Of a DNA stretch of 64,000 bases, positions 46,863 to 57,720 are shown in pieces. The stretch comes from Siphonodentalium dalli. Its lineage: Eukaryota > Mollusca > Scaphopoda > Gadilida > Siphonodentaliidae. Both the position numbers and the translations under genes were made by a program. The stretch spans positions 194,687,887-194,751,886 of the forward strand of contig CP136062.1 in the NCBI GenBank assembly GCA_032622095.1, given 5' to 3'. The number at the start of each line of letters is the position of its first letter. Position 1 is the stretch's first letter. The notes under the pieces were generated by a model. It did not search any database. It was not told the origin of the DNA and saw only the letters and a program-made list of their open reading frames with translations.

Positions 46863-47265
46863 AATAAAGAGCGTTCCCTGTTAGTCTATTCCTGATACGG
46901 TAACAATAAAGAGCGTTTCTTGTTAGTCTATTCCTGATATGGTAACAATAAAGAGCGTTCCTTGTTAATCTATTCCTGATATTGTAACAATAAAGAGCAT
47001 TCCTTGTTAGTCTTTTCCTGATACGATTTAAATAAAGAGCGTTTCTTGTTAGTCTATTCCTGATATGGTAACAATAAAGAGCGTTCCTTGTTAGTCTATT
47101 CCTGATATGGTAACAATAAAGAGCATTCCTTGTTAGTCTTTTCATGATACGGTTTAAATAAAGAGCGTTTCTTGTTAGTCTATTCCTGATATGGTAACAA
47201 TAACGAGCGTTCATTGTTAGTCTATTCTTGATATGGTAACACTAAAGAACGTTCCTTATGGGTAA
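46863..47265 (+). repeat. 42-bp satellite, ~10 units (arm A)
   Basis: The unit starts AATAAAGAGCGTTCCTTGTT and continues AGTCTATTCCTGATATGGTAAC. Each unit carries an AATAAA. The reverse strand is open (14-residue repeat NRLTRNALYCYHIR) only because the period is divisible by 3. Confidence 0.95.
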
Positions 47266-47574
47266 CTTTTCAGGATTTAGTCGGAAATATGGCTTGTTGC
47301 CATTCATCGGAAAGCTCTCGCTGCTTGTTAGTCTATTCCTGGTGAATAAATGGCGTTTGTTTCACTTCTGTGTTAAAAATAACAACAGCTGTCATACGTT
47401 TGAGGGTGAGTATCACCAGAGGTGGATACACACACACGCACCCTCACGCACACACCCACTACAACCCACTTTTGAATTTATTTAAAGTACATAACATGGT
47501 ACAACACAATCATGAAATGATGGAGCATGCAATGGATGAGAATGATGTTATTTTTTTTCTTTGGTTTCTTTTTT

Positions 47575-48303
47575 TTACCTGTTTTCTGATGTAGTTGCTA
47601 TTGTTGTTGTTGCTGGTTCAGGTTCGGAGGAGATGGCCATGGCTTGGAGAATTTCTGCTGATTCTCTTTCACGTTTTTCTGCCTGTTCTGCCAAGTATTT
47701 TCTTGCCGATGCCATCTCCTCCAACGCGAACTGAACGACCTCCGAGAGGCGGTCGCTGTTTATAGAGCTGTTGTTGTTGTTGCTGCTGGTCTCGGTGGAG
47801 GTAGAAGACTCCGGACAGGTGTATTCCGGAGTCATCGGGTTGAATGGTGAACCAATCTCCATCCCGGCAGCTGGCTGGATCTCATCAGTCAGCATTCCAG
47901 TGGGGGAGAGGTGGTCTGGGCGTCTCTCAGACCTCTCCCGAGCTGGACTACCTGTAGCATCTTCGGTGGTGCGCAGGCGACCACCAGTCTTCGCGGCCGA
48001 GTGGGAGGAGGCAGCCGGCCGATCCACAGCTGCCCTCTTCTTACTCCACTCAGCCCTCCGAGCTGCGTCCCTGTGTCGACGTGAAGGGGTCTTCTTCCTC
48101 CTCGTCCCTGCTCGGTGGTCACATTTCTGCCGACGCCCTTGAGCTCCTGCATGGTGGTGTCCAGCTGCTGAAGTCCTGTACTCCACGGATAGAGTTACGA
48201 AGCCACCCTCAGCCTGGTGAAGATTCCAGCTAAGGGTGTCCACAACGCATAGTCTACCCAAGGCCGCTAACAAAACGAGGGGATTAATTGCATTCAACAT
48301 CAA
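47575..48303 (-). CDS. Unrecognised basic ORF in duplicated unit (possibly retroelement-derived)
   Basis: 242 codons on the minus strand of arm B. Seen: an ordinary N-terminal part, a strongly basic stretch (TRRKKTPSRRHRDAARRAEW, about residues 67-86), a Ser/Asn-rich low-complexity tract (SSNNNNSS), a likely helix (VVQFALEEMASARKYLAEQAEKR) and a Pro/Thr-rich tail. The PSRRHRD-type basic motif is reminiscent of gag-like or nucleic-acid-binding ORFs of retroelements, but I cannot name a family. Arm A has a one-base difference that joins a different upstream frame (MQELKSVGRNVTTG..TRRKK), so the true start may be in that frame. There the LTR also splits the ORF. Status as a living gene is doubtful. 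Confidence 0.4.
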   Translation of the reverse strand: MMLNAINPLVLLAALGRLCVVDTLSWNLHQAEGGFVTLSVEYRTSAAGHHHAGAQGRRQKCDHRAGTRRKKTPSRRHRDAARRAEWSKKRAAVDRPAASSHSAAKTGGRLRTTEDATGSPARERSERRPDHLSPTGMLTDEIQPAAGMEIGSPFNPMTPEYTCPESSTSTETSSNNNNSSINSDRLSEVVQFALEEMASARKYLAEQAEKRERESAEILQAMAISSEPEPATTTIATTSENR

Positions 48304-49000
48304 AGCAAGTGCAAATAATGTCCGAACAGAAGTATATAACCCTTAAATATATAAGAGAATGAACCGTCACAGGTCATGAAATGGTTAACGCGTGTGTCAT
48401 AACTATTTTGATCCTCGGAAATGGGACCGGGATGTAATAAAAACGAGAACAATAATTTCAGACGAATGTAAAAACTCAGCACGCCAATTGGAAAATGATT
48501 GCGACAATGTATATAGGCGCAAATTACAGATACTACCACTATACAGTCTCGACCATATGACCCTGTCAAACATTAGTCACAGTAACAGCAAATCCAAATA
48601 ATTTATAAATAATACTTATATTACAAATTATATGTAATTTATATCTGTTCCTTGTGACATGTGGCACGTCACCCCCCCCCCACACACACGTTTCTCACAA
48701 ATTATGGATATTATAATAGTAGTGTAATTACTTCCAAAATTTTGAATCTACATCGCCTCCAATTGCAATTTTGACTGCCAGCACATCAAAAGTGCACCAA
48801 ATTGCACCCATTTTCAGCCCGCCCCCCCCCATGAGTCCCCATAGCATGCTCGGATGTGTGGCACTAATCTTTAAATCGTGGCTACGGATATGGATCACAT
48901 TAGTATATGTTGACACCAGTTCTCTCTCTAAAAAAAAAAAGGTCATTCAAGTAATAGTATTTACGAAAATCTTATTCCAATTTTTCTTCAGCATGGAACA

Positions 49001-49495
49001 ATAAAGAGCGTTCCTTGTTAGTCTATTCCTGATATGGTAACAATAAAGAACGTTCCTTGTTAATCTATTCCTGATATGGCAACAATAAAGAGCGTTCCTT
49101 GTTAATCTATTCCTGATATTGTAACAATAAAGAGCATTCCTTGTCAGTCTTTTCCTGATACGGTTTAAATAAAGAGCGTTTCTTGTTAGTCTATTCCTGA
49201 TATTGTAACAATAAAGAGCATTCCTTGTCAGTCTTTTCCTGATACGGTTTAAATAAAGAGCGTTTCTTGTTAGTCTATTCCTGATATGGTAACAATAAAG
49301 AGCGTTCCTTGTTAGTCTATTCCTGATATGGTAACAATAAAGAGCATTCCTTGTTAGTCTTTTCCTGATACGGTTTAAATAAAGAGCGTTTCTTGTTAGT
49401 CTATTCCTGATATGGTAACAATAAAGAGCGTTCCTTGTTAGTCTATTCTTGATATGGTAACACTAAAGAACGTTCCTTGTTAGTCTATTCCTGAT
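49001..49495 (+). repeat. 42-bp satellite, 12 units (arm B)
   Basis: Same unit as arm A at 42-bp steps from 49001. Two sequence types recur in a pattern (GGTAACAATAAAGAGC and GGTTTAAATAAAGAGC), giving a partial higher-order arrangement. Confidence 0.95.
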
Positions 49496-49639
49496 GAATA
49501 AATGGCGTTTGTTTCACTTCTTTGTTAAAAATAAAAACAGCTGTCATACGTTTGAGGGTGAGTATCACCAGAGGTGGCTACACACACACACCCTCCCTCT
49601 CGCACACCCCCCACGCCCACAACACCAGTTCAATTAGTA

Positions 49640-49870
49640 AAGATATTGTGTGTTTTTTTTTGCGATGACAAAGTCATTGAAGGTGAGAAACATGTCTTGA
49701 TCGATTATCCTAATTTTTCTTCAATCCGCCGTGATTGTCTAAATATTACGGAAGACAGTTTCAAAAAATATCGACTGATGAGCAGATGGGATCGACTTGA
49801 AAATATCCTAGCTAATGATGTAAATCAAAATTTGCAAGGTAGTCAGGAGGCCCTTCGTAGCAGATCATAA
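49640..49870 (+). pseudogene. LINE C-terminal scrap
   Basis: The plus frame reads CDDKVIEGEKHVLIDYPNF..RRDCL, the E.EKHVL.C...Y...R pattern of non-LTR retrotransposon C-termini, and ends at a TAA (49868-49870). The second cysteine is replaced by tyrosine (DYP for DCP). It sits just past the tandem duplication. Confidence 0.6.
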
Positions 49871-50990
49871 TTATAGCTGGCCCAATTATTTAATCTGAGA
49901 AACAGTATAAACATTACATGCCTTATTTAATATTTTATTTAATATGTTGATCCTTGTGTATAAATATGTGTTTTCAGACATTACATCATTGTTTGTATAT
50001 ATGCATAGCAACATCCCGACATAGGGGCGTCATTTGCTTGATAAATTATATCTATCTATCTATTGGCTTTCCATATATTCGGCGACGGTGCTTATGGGCG
50101 TATTATGATCACAATCCCACGGATTTACATCACGTGGTAACAAAGTTGGCCAATCGAAACATCAGCTTATCTGGATTCCACACATTCGTGAAATTGAACG
50201 CCGCTGGTTTTATGAATGAAGTGTCTGTCGTTATCGTAAAATGTAGTATAGCATTTTGTGTGAAGTCAATCGTGAAATCTGAGGTAGACACATGGTTATC
50301 ATCCGTGCAAGGTTGTGATATTACATGTGGATATTCAATTAGATCCGACGATTAGTGGTGGGCATAGTATGGTATTAGATACGACAGCGCCCAATGTTTA
50401 TGTTTTGAAGTGAGATATAACTCTAAGATGTCCGTTATTTCGTTAAATATTACTTTTACGAAATAACGGGCATTTAAAGATTTACACCACAAAGGCTCAA
50501 ACTTCGCAAAACGTATAAGAAATGATAAACTCATGGTGGGTGGGCTTGGGGGAGGCGGATGACACTGTACAGAAGTCAGCCCAAAAAACACCTGTCGTAT
50601 TTAATCCCAGATATTGCCTAGTGGTGACTAAACAAAATCAACTGTTATATTCAAATCGTCGACAGACGCATATTTGTTCCTTGTTTTTTTTGTGGATAGG
50701 GAGATGAACATGGCTAATAAAACTATACCAGGGGTCAATACTATGAACAATTTTATACCTGTAAATACAAATAGTATTTATTAATTTGTAATTACAACTT
50801 TGTGTTAACTATCACAGTGGTTTCATAGTACAGGGAAAATTTAGCCGTATTATTTGTACACTAAATTATGAATATACAAACATATTATTAATAGTTTAAT
50901 AGTTAATTGTTATCGTCTCCCGACCATACATTTCGTCCTAATAAGAGACACGACGACGCGGGGTGTGACACGTGGGGTGTTGGACGACTT
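49871..50990. other. No recognised gene; small hairpin
   Basis: A 133-codon plus frame at 49954-50355 has no recognisable domain. At 50433-50468 CCGTTATTTCGT and ACGAAATAACGG form a 12-bp inverted repeat. Nothing else. Confidence 0.4.
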
Positions 50991-52311
50991 GGTGGGTGCC
51001 CCCAACTTTGGTCAAAATATTTATCAACAGTTGGAAATTTCATACCGATGGGTTGACTGTCGATACAAACATTTTACACCACATACAAGCTCACGTTGTC
51101 ATTTATTGTTTAATTTCACAACCAATAATAAGTGAGAACTGTGTTTGGAGATCATTCAGTCTGATTCACTTGCATATTTTTGACTTTTGTTGAAAATTAT
51201 GGTCAAAATGGCCATCAGATATAACTTGTTCAATGCCGGGATGCAGTTGGAAAATTAAAGGTGGACAGCCCATGCACACTCAATCGTCACGTCCCTGTCC
51301 GAATATGTTGTTACTTGTTCAGTTGAGGGGAGGAGTGTCCACATCTAAATTTCATATGCACCCGATATGCTGCGAGTGCACCTTAGACTGGGCGAGGGGT
51401 GAAACCACTAAAACGTAGAAAAAACTAACTCACCACTCTGCTCCAATTCACCCGTTATCAGTGCTATCTGAATACCTAGTTCAAATTAGACGGACATGTA
51501 GAGCTAAAATAACTGACAACAATTTCTATGGGAAAGTTACAATGCGTGCTAATATTATTTTGTGATTAGTGATATCGCCGGTACTATGAAACGATGAACT
51601 AACAATATCTCACAAATTTCACAAAGATCAACTGTTGATTATTGTAGATTGCTTACATGTGAGTGATTCACAATATATTGAATCACGGCAAGCCAAAGTT
51701 ACAAAAGAATTAACCAATCATAAGTTGAGAGGTTGGTCGCTTATCAGAGCTATCCAATCGGTACACGGATTGCTAAGTTGATGACCACTTGTCTGTGCAA
51801 AGTTAACTAATAAATTATTCGTTTGTAGAGTGTGCAAACAAAGTACAAGTCAGTGTAATATCGAGTACTCCAAACCAATTTGGTATCATTGTTTTCACAA
51901 ATTACAACCATTCAGTTTGTGAAAACAAAATATTATTTTGATGGTATAACATTATATATATTGTGCCCATCCTATGATTTCAAACTGATCCGCTACTCTT
52001 ATCATAACACGTCGAGGCAGGAACGTGGCTCCATTTTATCAGGATCTGGGGGTGTCCATCACAGTATCGAAGCAGGGACGTGCTAAGGCTCTCAGTTATA
52101 GGAGGGGTGGTCATTTTATAATTTCAAACTGCTCCGATATCTTATAATATATCGAGATAGGGACGTGGCTATATGGGCTCCGTTTGGTGATGGGGTGTCC
52201 ATCCTATAATTTCAATATGCACCCTTTGAATAAAAAAAAATGCCTATAAATTCCACATAGCGATGGAATCGTATATCAAGCGGCGAGTAGTTTTCTACGC
52301 TGATAACAAAA
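50991..52311. other. hAT-family debris
   Basis: Fragments of the 15266/54036 family: CAACTTTGGTCAAAATATTT and CAGTTGGAAATTTCATACC (51002-51046), a right end CGTCACGTCCCTG (51285), left-end-like CAGGAACGTGGC (52018), CAGGGACGTGC (52073) and TAGGGACGTGGC (52153) with GGGTGTCCATC words. No complete element could be bounded. Confidence 0.5.
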
Positions 52312-52625
52312 GTTAGTCAATATTACTAACATATGTTAGTCAAACGTTTTCCCCCAGGATGACTAACTTAGTTCAGCCAACATGACTAAGGCATAACATT
52401 AGTCAAAATTACTAGGGTGATGTTAGTCATAACGACTAAGAAATGGGGATTCAAAACGACTAATTAGTCAAAATGGCCAGGATTTAGTCATAACTTTTCT
52501 TAGTCACTGGGAAGGCGAAAATGTAAGTTGCTGAATTATCTGCAAATAATTCCAATACTTGACCAAAGTTACTCAAAATGTTTGTGACTAACACTAAGTT
52601 AGTTATATTTAGTCAAAATGTCCAA
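52312..52625. repeat. Cluster of TTAGTCA / TGACTAA words
   Basis: About 16 copies of TTAGTC or GACTAA in 310 bp, in both orientations, several as near-palindromes (TTAGTCA..TGACTAA). It borders the minus-strand frame at 52613-52915. Confidence 0.8.
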
Positions 52626-53204
52626 CCCAAGGGGGCGGTTGGACAACTTAATGTTACAGCTGGAAAATAAGAAGCCAACCGGGGTAAACAATTACATTTC
52701 ACAGAAATAGAAGTTTCTGATTGAGGGGTTGGGATACAGTTGGATATCGACGTTGGCGCACCGAAGAGACCATCTGGCCACGTCACTGCATTTATGCTGT
52801 AGTCATTTGAGAAAACTGCTTGCATCTTCGTATTCGTGTCCTTTATCGTGACCAAATGCATTCGCGTCGACGATCGAAACTCAAAGGATAATCCGCCCAT
52901 GAACATGAGTATCATTTACCTCGCAATGAATTCTTGAGCGATAAACAATACTCACATTAGGAACACGCGTAATTTGTATTGATTTGTCATTTATAAACTA
53001 CAGTTGATCAAGACAACAACACCGAAATGCCTCTAACCAAATACCAAAAGGCAGTATTTCTGGAAGAAGTTAACACAAGAAAAGACAGCTGTAATATGCC
53101 AGGCATCGTGTTCCCAAGACCACTATCGCCATGTCCCTGTTTATGAGATTTCCATTGATAAAACATTTTCATAAGGAGGGGGGGGGGGGGGCGCTACGTC
53201 CCTG

Positions 53205-54027
53205 CGAATCAGAGATGGTTATATGGTCCGGTTTAAGGGTGTGAAAATCGACAATTTATGTTGTGTTCAAAGATGTATTTTTCATGACTTCAAGTCTTTC
53301 TTGGACTTATAATGCCCATATAGAAAGTAAGTTCAAGTATTTATTGTTATTTCAATACCGGGAAAAATTCAAAAACGAATATTATTAGGTGTATTTTGAA
53401 GCGTAAACCGCCACGTGGGTTTAAAGTCATCATAAGGGATAATACAGCGGCCAAGTCGGAAATGAGCTCTATTTTTCGATTATTGTCAAATCTACGATAA
53501 ACGATACCCATCAGTGACTTTTTCCAGAAATTAACGATTTTGGTAAAGTGAGACATGTGAGTCATGACTTATTTGCCAAAAACTGTTGGTTTTAAAATTA
53601 CTACATCATACCATATACACTTGATATGAAAACAGAGTTGGTTAATTTGGAATTTCTTGCCATTTGGAGCCGAAATATTTAATTTTTGCTGAAAAATCGC
53701 TCTTTTTCACAAAAACATATTTATTTCAAACATCATTCAAATGGATATTGCATTAATGCCGAAATATTTAATCCGTATGGTGTAGCAGTTATCTCAAAAG
53801 CATCAGTAGAAAGAAGTTAACAGAAATTTTGAACGGATTGCGAGATAATGGATTTTAACTACCGCTCCCAAACACGTTTTTGGTAGAAAAATTACATATT
53901 TTTGATAATAAAGTTACCAAATTTCCCAATTGATCACAATTGGGACCAAACATGACTCATTTGCTGAAAATTGGGCCAAGGACATTGTTTAAGTTATTAA
54001 AGAAGTGTTCAGGCTTCCAGAGTCTCA
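53205..54027. other. No recognised gene
   Basis: AT-rich sequence. The segment 53395-53440 (AAACCGCCACGTGGGTTTAAAG) resembles 26235-26265 in inverse and is therefore probably dispersed repeat. A G run of about 17 lies at 53176-53192 just before it. Confidence 0.4.
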
Positions 54028-54035
54028 GTTACAAT

Positions 54036-55016
54036 CAGGGACGTGGCTAGAGGGTATCCGATGTGGGGGGGGGTGTCCACCTTGGGAAATTCCAACTGCA
54101 CCACCCCCTTGAATTAGACCAAACACAAGTTTTGCATAATTCCATTTGCACCCGGGTGCTCAGGCCTAATATCATATATATTCATAAACCATGGTTCTAT
54201 ATTCCCGGTATGAGAACATTAAGATATTGTAACCTGAAAATTGCATAAATCCTAACATCTAGTGTTCTAACTCCAGACGAATGCACACGGCTACGGACAA
54301 GAGCACACCGGGCCGACCATGGTTGTTCGGCCAGGTGTGAGAATTGTTTTTAAACTATTCAAGAAACTCACAAATCCTAGCATCTAGACTGGCCTCAACT
54401 GCAGCTTTCCTCGTGTTGGAAATTTCAAACCTCATACTCCCTCTCAGGTGGGAAATTATGACCATTTCAGTCCAGAAGTTTGACCAAATGTAATTGTTTT
54501 GTTAAACTAATGGTTCGGCCCGGTGTGCGAAATTATTGAAATCTGAACAAGAAAATCGCAAAATCCTAGCATCTAGATTTCTTAGAGTTGGAAATTTCAA
54601 ACCTGACCCCCACTTAGGTTCGAAATTTCCATCTGATGACAATTCCAATGGCAATGTTGACCAAAGGTATGACAATATTGACTGGCCGCGGGGGAGGGAC
54701 CAGGACACAAGCTTTCCAAGTGTTGGAAATTTCCTACCTGTCACCCCCTAAGGTTGGAAAATTTCCAACTGATGACCATTTCAGTCCAAAAAATTTACGA
54801 AAAATATGAAAATATGCAAATATTGGTCCAAAAACAATTAATTCTCCTAATAAATTGTTTGAAAATCAAACTACAAGAACATTTTCAACCTATTGTTGGT
54901 GTGAAATTTCCAACTAATATTTTGGCAGGTATGAAATTTCCAACTGTTGAACATTTTGTCCAAAGTTGGGGGGGGGGGGGGTAAGACACCCCAAACCCCC
55001 TGTCACCACGTCTCTG
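54036..55016. mobile_element. hAT-like non-autonomous element, perfect 8-bp duplication
   Basis: The target duplication GTTACAAT is perfect (54028-54035, 55017-55024). Ends are CAGGGACGTGGCTAGAGGG and CACCACGTCTCTG. The interior matches the 15266-17154 element (GGAAATTTCAAACCT, AACTAATATTTTGGCAGG, TTGTCCAAAGTTGGGG), but with a single unit. 981 bp, non-coding. Confidence 0.92.
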
Positions 55017-56749
55017 GTTACAATAACAATAACAACATATTTGATTAAACATGCATCGACGTCGACTGTGTAGGACTGCAATATTTGTTATAAAGAACAC
55101 ATGACACACAATGTAATCATATAGTCTCAAAAATATCAAACAAAATCACTTCTGTTTGGCAAAATTGTTGTTAGTGTCCCTCTAAATAATAAGAAATATT
55201 ACAATTATATATTATAAATATTATAATCAAATCAATCCCCACTATAGTCTCACCAAGGTCGCAGTTCTCAGTTTTATACACCAGTATATCTAAATCAAAA
55301 GCAAAACAGTGTGATGTGTAGCTGAGAGAACGTTGTCATGTATTCAGTTAGTTGGGTGTTCAAGACTTAAAATAGGGTAGGTGGTCTTCAAACCATCGGA
55401 AAATGGACTTATTTACCGTTCGTTTTAAGGTGCTACAGGCTTTCGGGAACGATCGCATCCATAGTAATTGTATATTTCTTGATCGAATAGCCTTTTCTCC
55501 ACGCCCTCTGTTAAAACGTATATCATATAATTTTAGTTCGTGGTATGTTCAATACCTCAAATAGAGTATGGGGTCCCAAAAACAGTGAAAATTCGCCTTT
55601 CGTATTTGCCAACCGATTATTGAAAAGTGTCCCAGACTCCCAGGATTCGGGAACAAACCATCCATATATATTGTTTACTTCCTGATAGAAATACAATCTG
55701 TCCACACCCTCAGTTAACCTGAGAGCATATCCCTTCAGTTCGTGGCGTTTTCATGACTTAAAATAGCGTAGGTGGTCACCAAAAAAAACCCCAGTTAAAA
55801 TAGCATTTTTGTTATTTGTCAGACGCTTTTTGTAAGGTATCCCAGGCTGTCGGAAACCAACATTGCCTTATATATCGTATATTACTGATAGCATAGACTT
55901 CAAATAGGGTATGGGGCATAAAACAAATAGGGTATAGGGTATAAAACAGTGAAACACATACACGGTGTGTATATCCTGATAAAAACAAACCTTTGGTCAC
56001 ACCCGTAGTTAATATTGAGATCATATTATTTCAGCATGTGGTGTCTGCAAGACTTCAAATAGGGTAGGGGTCCTCAAAACAGAAATTTTGCCTTTCTTAA
56101 TTGCGAGCCACTTTTCGTAAATTGCTCATTTTTGTTTTAACCCAAATCCATCTACATGTATATACATATATATGATTTGCGTATGCGTTAGTATACAACT
56201 GCCCATTGTCTAATCACTCAGTTAATACTGAGTGGATAGCGTTCCAGATCGTCGCGTGTTATAGTCTTAAATTTGGTAGGGGGTCATAAAACAGTGAACC
56301 ATCGCATTTGTTTTATTTGCCAGCCACTTTTTTGCAAAGTGTCCCTGGCTGTCGCATACCAACCCATTTATAAAAAATGCGTAGTTCCTGATAAAATAGC
56401 CATTTGTCCATACCGTATTTTGACATTGAGAGTACATCCATTCAGTTCGTGATGGGTTTAATAGTTTAAATGGGACAGGGGGTCCCTCTAAACAATCAAA
56501 ATTCGCCTTTATCGATTGCCATCTGTTTTGTGTAAGGTGCCGCATGCTTTTTGTAAGGTGCCACATGCTTTCGTGAACAAACCTATCATATTAAACATTG
56601 CATCTGTTTGATAGAACAACCATTTGGCCACACTTTCGGGTGATATTGATAGCATATCCCTTCAGGTGGTGGTGTGTTCAAAACTTCAAATATGGATTGG
56701 GGTCCCCTAAGACAGTGCAAATTAGCCTTTGTTCAAGAGTTCAAATGGG

Positions 56750-57139
56750 TTAACCCTTTACCCAACAGAAGGGCCCTGTGCCAATGCATTCTCTTATATA
56801 TGCGAGTCGACCATAGGTCGCCTCGCATATATAAGAGAATGCATTGGCTTAACACATTACAAATTATAAAATTGTTAAAGAATGTAAGAAAAAATGGTAA
56901 AAAGTGTTAAAAAAAGATTTTTTTTAGGCCAATGCATTCTCTTATATATGCGAGGCGATCTATGGTCGACTCGCATATATAAGAGAATGCATTGGCACAG
57001 GGCATAACTGTGACTATCACAATGTGGTCAAGGAGCCGGTTCCAATGATATCCATATTTGTATGGTTCTATTGAGACAGACCGAAGATATTTTAGGCTGT
57101 TGAAGCTTTATTTGGCCGGTTTGTTGGGTAAAGGGTTAA
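56750..57139 (+). mobile_element. TTAA-flanked two-hairpin MITE (intact)
   Basis: TTAA at 56750-56753 and 57136-57139. Same ends, hairpins and body as 28422-28822, differing by a handful of bases. Inserted in the 190-bp satellite. Confidence 0.93.
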
Positions 57140-57275
57140 GTGATTCCCCCCAAAGACAGTGAGGGTTCGCCTTTCTCGTTTGCTAGCCGCTTTGCAAAGT
57201 GTCCCAGACATTTGGGAATGAAACCCGTTAAAGATATGTATTTCCTGATATAACTACATTTTCCCACACCATCAG

Positions 57276-57664
57276 TTAACCCTTTACCCAACAAACCGGC
57301 CAAATAAAGCTTCAACAGCCTAAAATATCTTCCGTCTGTCTCAATAGAACCATACAAATATGGATATCATTGGAACCGTCTCCTTGACCACATTGTGATA
57401 GTTACAGTTATGCCCTGTGCCAATGCATTCTCTTATATATGCGAGTCGACCATATGTCGCCTCGCATATATAAGAGAATGCATTGGCCTAAAAAACTCTT
57501 TTTTTAACACTTTTTACCATTTTTTCTTACATTCTTTAACAATTTTATAATTTTTAATGTGTTAAGCCAATGCATTCTCTTATATATGCGAGACGACCTA
57601 TGGTCGACTCGCATATATAAGAGAATGCATTGGCACAGGGCCCTTCTGTTGGGTAAAGGGTTAA
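57276..57664 (-). mobile_element. TTAA-flanked two-hairpin MITE (intact, inverted)
   Basis: TTAA at 57276-57279 and 57661-57664. Inverse of 56750-57139 with 136 bp between them, also inside the 190-bp satellite. The empty site is visible as CAGTTAACC in a sister unit (near 55712). Confidence 0.93.
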
Positions 57665-57720
57665 ATGGGGTCGGGTGCTCAAAACAAAGAAAATTCAACT
57701 TTCGCATTTTAACACGATAA

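Larger units (their letters stand above)
44656..47453. repeat. Tandem duplication, arm A (carries solo LTR)
   Basis: Starts CTACAACCCACTTTTGAAT and ends in the CACCAGAGGTGG plus CACACA segment. Without the 648-bp LTR it is about 2.15 kb, matching arm B (47457-49612) over its whole length: frame-bearing region, AAATATATAAGAGAATGAACC MITE scrap, TGTGGCACGTCACCCC tract and the 42-bp satellite. Arm-specific changes are few, except the LTR and a mariner-core insertion at 47257-47318. Confidence 0.9.
47457..49612. repeat. Tandem duplication, arm B (empty LTR site)
   Basis: Second copy of the 2.15-kb unit. It starts CTACAACCCACTTTTGAAT at 47459 and ends with the CACCAGAGGTGG plus CACACA segment. 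It lacks the LTR and the mariner-core insertion found in arm A, and has 12 rather than 10 satellite units. Confidence 0.9.
55365..57720 (+). repeat. Diverged ~190-bp tandem repeat, ~9 units, split by two MITEs
   Basis: Units recur near 55367, 55553, 55754, 56050, 56265, 56463, 56683, 57140 and 57664. Shared words are ACTTAAAATAGGGTAGG(T)GGTC, AACAGTGAAAATTCGCCTTT, AAGTGTCCCAGAC and CCTTCAGTTCGTGG. Divergence is high, so the array is old; the MITEs within it are young. Confidence 0.85.

Noticed and set aside
46810-47214. 134-codon reverse frame with a 14-residue repeat (NRLTRNALY..)
   Set aside because: Product of the 42-bp satellite, whose period is divisible by three.
49954-50355. 133-codon plus-strand frame
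   Set aside because: No domain, start in low-complexity AT-rich sequence, no splice or promoter context.
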